NCBI GenBank assembly: GCA_050950785.1
Contig: JBMNIG010000014.1
Coordinates: forward strand, 1 to 62,351
DNA: 62,351 nucleotides
Origin: JAAYOS01 sp050950785
Lineage (GTDB): Bacteria > Bacillota > Clostridia > Oscillospirales > JAAYOS01
Direction: 5' to 3'
Part shown: in pieces, positions 60,482 through 62,351 of the stretch
Layout: each line of letters opens with the position of its first letter
Position numbering within the stretch: the stretch's first letter is position 1
Notes under the pieces: model-generated
Seen by the model: only the letters and a program-made list of their open reading frames with translations
What the model was told of the DNA's origin: nothing
Databases searched by the model: none
Translations under genes and position numbers: made by a program

Positions 60482-61260
60482 CACATGACATGAGGATAGC
60501 ACATGACACGCGTAATATAGCACTACGGTTAGCATATGATGGCACTAACTATCATGGTTGGCAAGCGCAAAAAGATTTAGCCACTGTTTCACAGACTATT
60601 GAAAAAGCGATAGCTGCAGTAGTAGGGCATCCTGTAAAACTAACAGGTTGCGGGAGAACTGATGCAGGCGTTCATGCAAAGACCTATGTAGCCAATTTCA
60701 GAACTTCATCTTCAATACCGGCTGATAGAGTGCCATATGCCATAAATACAAAGCTTCCGTCCGACATCTCTGTCTATGAGGCTGCTGATGTTCACCAATC
60801 CTTTCACGCAGTTTTTTCAAGCATCCGAAAGGAGTACACATATCTTATATACCAGAGCCGAACGAAGGATCCTTTCTATTCAAATAGGGCAATGTTTTAC
60901 CCTATGCGGCTTGATGTTGACAGAATGCGATCGGCAGCAGCTGAGTTTATCGGAGAACATGATTTCAAGGCGTTCCGAACAGTGGGATCGAATGTAAAGA
61001 CTACAGTGCGTACAGTCTTCTCATTTGAAGTTGAAGAGAAAGGTGAACTTGTGTTGCTACGAGTCAGTGCAAATGGCTTTTTGTATAATATGGCTCGTGC
61101 TTTGGCAGGGACTCTAGTCTATGTATCAGAAGGCAAAATACGACCCGATGAAATCAGTTCGATTTTTGAGTCGGGTGAACGTAAGAATGCGGGTCCGACT
61201 CTTCCTGCCTGCGGACTATACATGACAGGTGTTTGGTATAAAGAACCATTTTTTAATTGA
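60475..61260 (+). CDS. truA: tRNA pseudouridine(38-40) synthase
   Basis: Modifies the anticodon stem of tRNAs. IALRLAYDGTNYHGWQAQ is the N-terminus, GRTDAGVHAKTYVANFRT holds the catalytic Asp, FRTVGSNVKTTVRTV and NGFLYNMARALAGTLVYV follow. 261 residues, slightly long because of a short duplicated start (TAGCACATGACA occurs twice). ATG 60475 or 60490 could start it. Standard last gene of the ecf cluster. Confidence 0.95.
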   Translation: MVAHDMRIAHDTRNIALRLAYDGTNYHGWQAQKDLATVSQTIEKAIAAVVGHPVKLTGCGRTDAGVHAKTYVANFRTSSSIPADRVPYAINTKLPSDISVYEAADVHQSFHAVFSSIRKEYTYLIYQSRTKDPFYSNRAMFYPMRLDVDRMRSAAAEFIGEHDFKAFRTVGSNVKTTVRTVFSFEVEEKGELVLLRVSANGFLYNMARALAGTLVYVSEGKIRPDEISSIFESGERKNAGPTLPACGLYMTGVWYKEPFFN

Positions 61261-61396
61261 AATTTAACTTTATTAAAAATTTGAATTCTATAAGAAAAAT
61301 ACTGATTATTACGCCACAATTATGATATAATCAATTAAGTGGTGGAGAATCTGTCGGTGGCGCTGCTGCGTTTAACAAAGGTGTGGTGGTGACAAT

Positions 61397-62351
61397 TTGG
61401 AGTCAAAGAAAAAAACAACAGGTACACTAAAAATAATATTTAGGATAATAGTATTACTTGTTTTGGCAACCGCCTTGCTGTACGTTATAACCAATGCTGA
61501 AAACATCAAGACATCTAAGATAATGGCAATTATTACAGGCAAACGCTTTGAAAGGGAAGAGGCTACTAGATTTGACTTTACTCCTGACCCGGTCAATGCG
61601 TTTGCCATCTATCAGGATGGTCTTACGGTTCTTAGTTCAACTGGTCTATCCATAATTGACAGTTCAGGAAATGAGCGTTTGTTGTTTCCTGCTAAATTTT
61701 CAAAGCCTGTAATCAAGACTGCGGGGAAGTATCTGGTTGGATATGATTTAGGGGGTAACCGTTGGCTTTATGTTGAAGATTATCAAGTTGTACGAAACGC
61801 TTTGTCCGAGTCTTTGATACTTACTGCCGAGATAAACGAAAGGGGCTGGCAGTTATTGTATCAGAGAAGATAGGCAGCAAAGCTACTTGTACTGTTTACA
61901 ACGATGACCTCGAAATAGTCTATGAGTGGATATCACCGGAGAGGTACATAACATGCACTGAACTTTCCAACGACTGCAAATCAGCGGCAGTCGGTGGCCT
62001 TAGACAGGAGAATGCCAAGATCATTTCAACTGTTATACTTCTCCATCTCGACAGTGAGATACCATATGCGCAGATAGATATTGAGGACGTTGTAATACTT
62101 GACCTTAAGTACCTAAGTGACGGAAGCGTAGCTGTCCTAACTGAAAATAGTGTAATAGTCCTTGATCGCAAAGGAGAAGAGCGTGGAAGGTTTGAGTTTG
62201 ATAACTCGCTCCTGCTTGATTATGATTTTGATGGTGAAGATTTCTTACTACTGCGTTTGCAAAGAAGCGGCTCAGCTGAGATATCAGATGTTTATTTGCT
62301 AAACTTCGACGCAAAGGATGAGCAAACTGTTTCAGTTTCTAATATAATATC
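61397..62351 (+). pseudogene. DUF5711-like membrane beta-propeller protein, frameshifted and cut by the window end
   Basis: Starts at TTG 61397 (GGTGGTG upstream). One transmembrane segment (IIFRIIVLLVLATALLYVI, residues 12-30) is followed by propeller-like repeats (LTVLSSTGLSIIDSSGNERL, YLVGYDLGGNRWLYV). The first frame stops at 61873, but from about 61,849 another frame continues the same protein (AVIVSEKIGSKATCTVYN, then ILDLKYLSDGSVAVLTENS) to the window end. One missing T in GGGGCTGGCAG (giving GLAVIV) explains the break. Such proteins occur in Clostridia; function unknown. A sequencing error is as likely as a true mutation. Confidence 0.7.

Noticed and set aside
1..62351. CRISPR array or cas genes
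   Set aside because: No regularly spaced repeats of 24-37 bases and no Cas proteins were seen.

Overview
This window holds two unlike stretches of bacterial DNA joined at about position 12,080. Positions 1 to about 12,080 are fairly GC-rich and carry genes typical of Bacillaceae: a GH31 alpha-glucosidase, a broken DUF2339 membrane protein, an acyl-CoA dehydrogenase and acyl-CoA ligase pair, an MBL-fold hydrolase with a TetR regulator, a 2,4-dienoyl-CoA-reductase-like flavoenzyme, a decayed ISLre2-type transposase and the first third of an M42 peptidase. The M42 frame stops inside a conserved region. From that point the DNA is more AT-rich and the genes look clostridial (spoVT, ylxR/ylxQ, prp between rplU and rpmA, asnA, monoderm-type pilus genes). 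The simplest reading is a chimeric assembly or binned contig. A recent transfer cannot be excluded from the sequence alone.

Clostridial part, left to right. At 12.1-14.2 kb lie a MarR regulator and a YbdG/MscS-like channel. A 1.7-kb stretch without protein genes follows. It carries a candidate small RNA with its own promoter and terminator, tRNA-Thr(CGT), and a very AT-rich segment with two perfect DnaA boxes. At 15.8-20.8 kb are a sugar-type ABC solute-binding lipoprotein, a complete M42 aminopeptidase, dapF and asnA. At 21.2-22.7 kb is an isolated hisH/hisF-like pair, preceded by a 17-codon leader ORF; its HisF has Gln in place of the catalytic Asp130. At 22.8-24.7 kb are a DUF951 protein, a small hypothetical protein and a three-S1-domain RNA-binding protein. 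At 24.7-27.2 kb is the rplU-prp-rpmA cluster with obgE. At 27.4-35.4 kb is a long translation operon (rimP-nusA-ylxR-ylxQ-infB-rbfA-nrnA-truB-ribF). At 35.7-37.6 kb are spoVT, metA and a small membrane protein.

At 38.0-51.2 kb lies a type IV pilus locus: a PilP-like protein, a LysM-STN 'secretin without a barrel', pilC, pilM, pilN, pilO, pilB, a large PilX-like minor pilin with a beta-helical domain, two further minor pilins, a major pilin and a prepilin peptidase. An IS256-family element sits between the last two. No pilT is present. A WG-repeat secreted protein follows. At 53.4-55.2 kb are two LplB/LplC-type permeases without a binding protein or ATPase; the only fitting binding protein is 36 kb away. 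At 55.4-61.3 kb are ahcY and metK (methyl cycle), then ecfA1-ecfA2-ecfT and truA. The window ends inside a frameshifted DUF5711-like beta-propeller protein.

The organism of the larger part is most likely a spore-forming (or recently spore-forming) Clostridia member with one membrane. The most interesting region is the pilus locus: it encodes the periplasmic-type parts of an outer-membrane secretin (PilP-like protein, STN and five N1-like repeats, plus a LysM cell-wall anchor) but no pore domain. This suggests a peptidoglycan-anchored guide ring. Three one-base deletions that restore conserved reading frames (about 2,792, 3,090 and 61,847) suggest either real pseudogenes or residual indel errors in the assembly.
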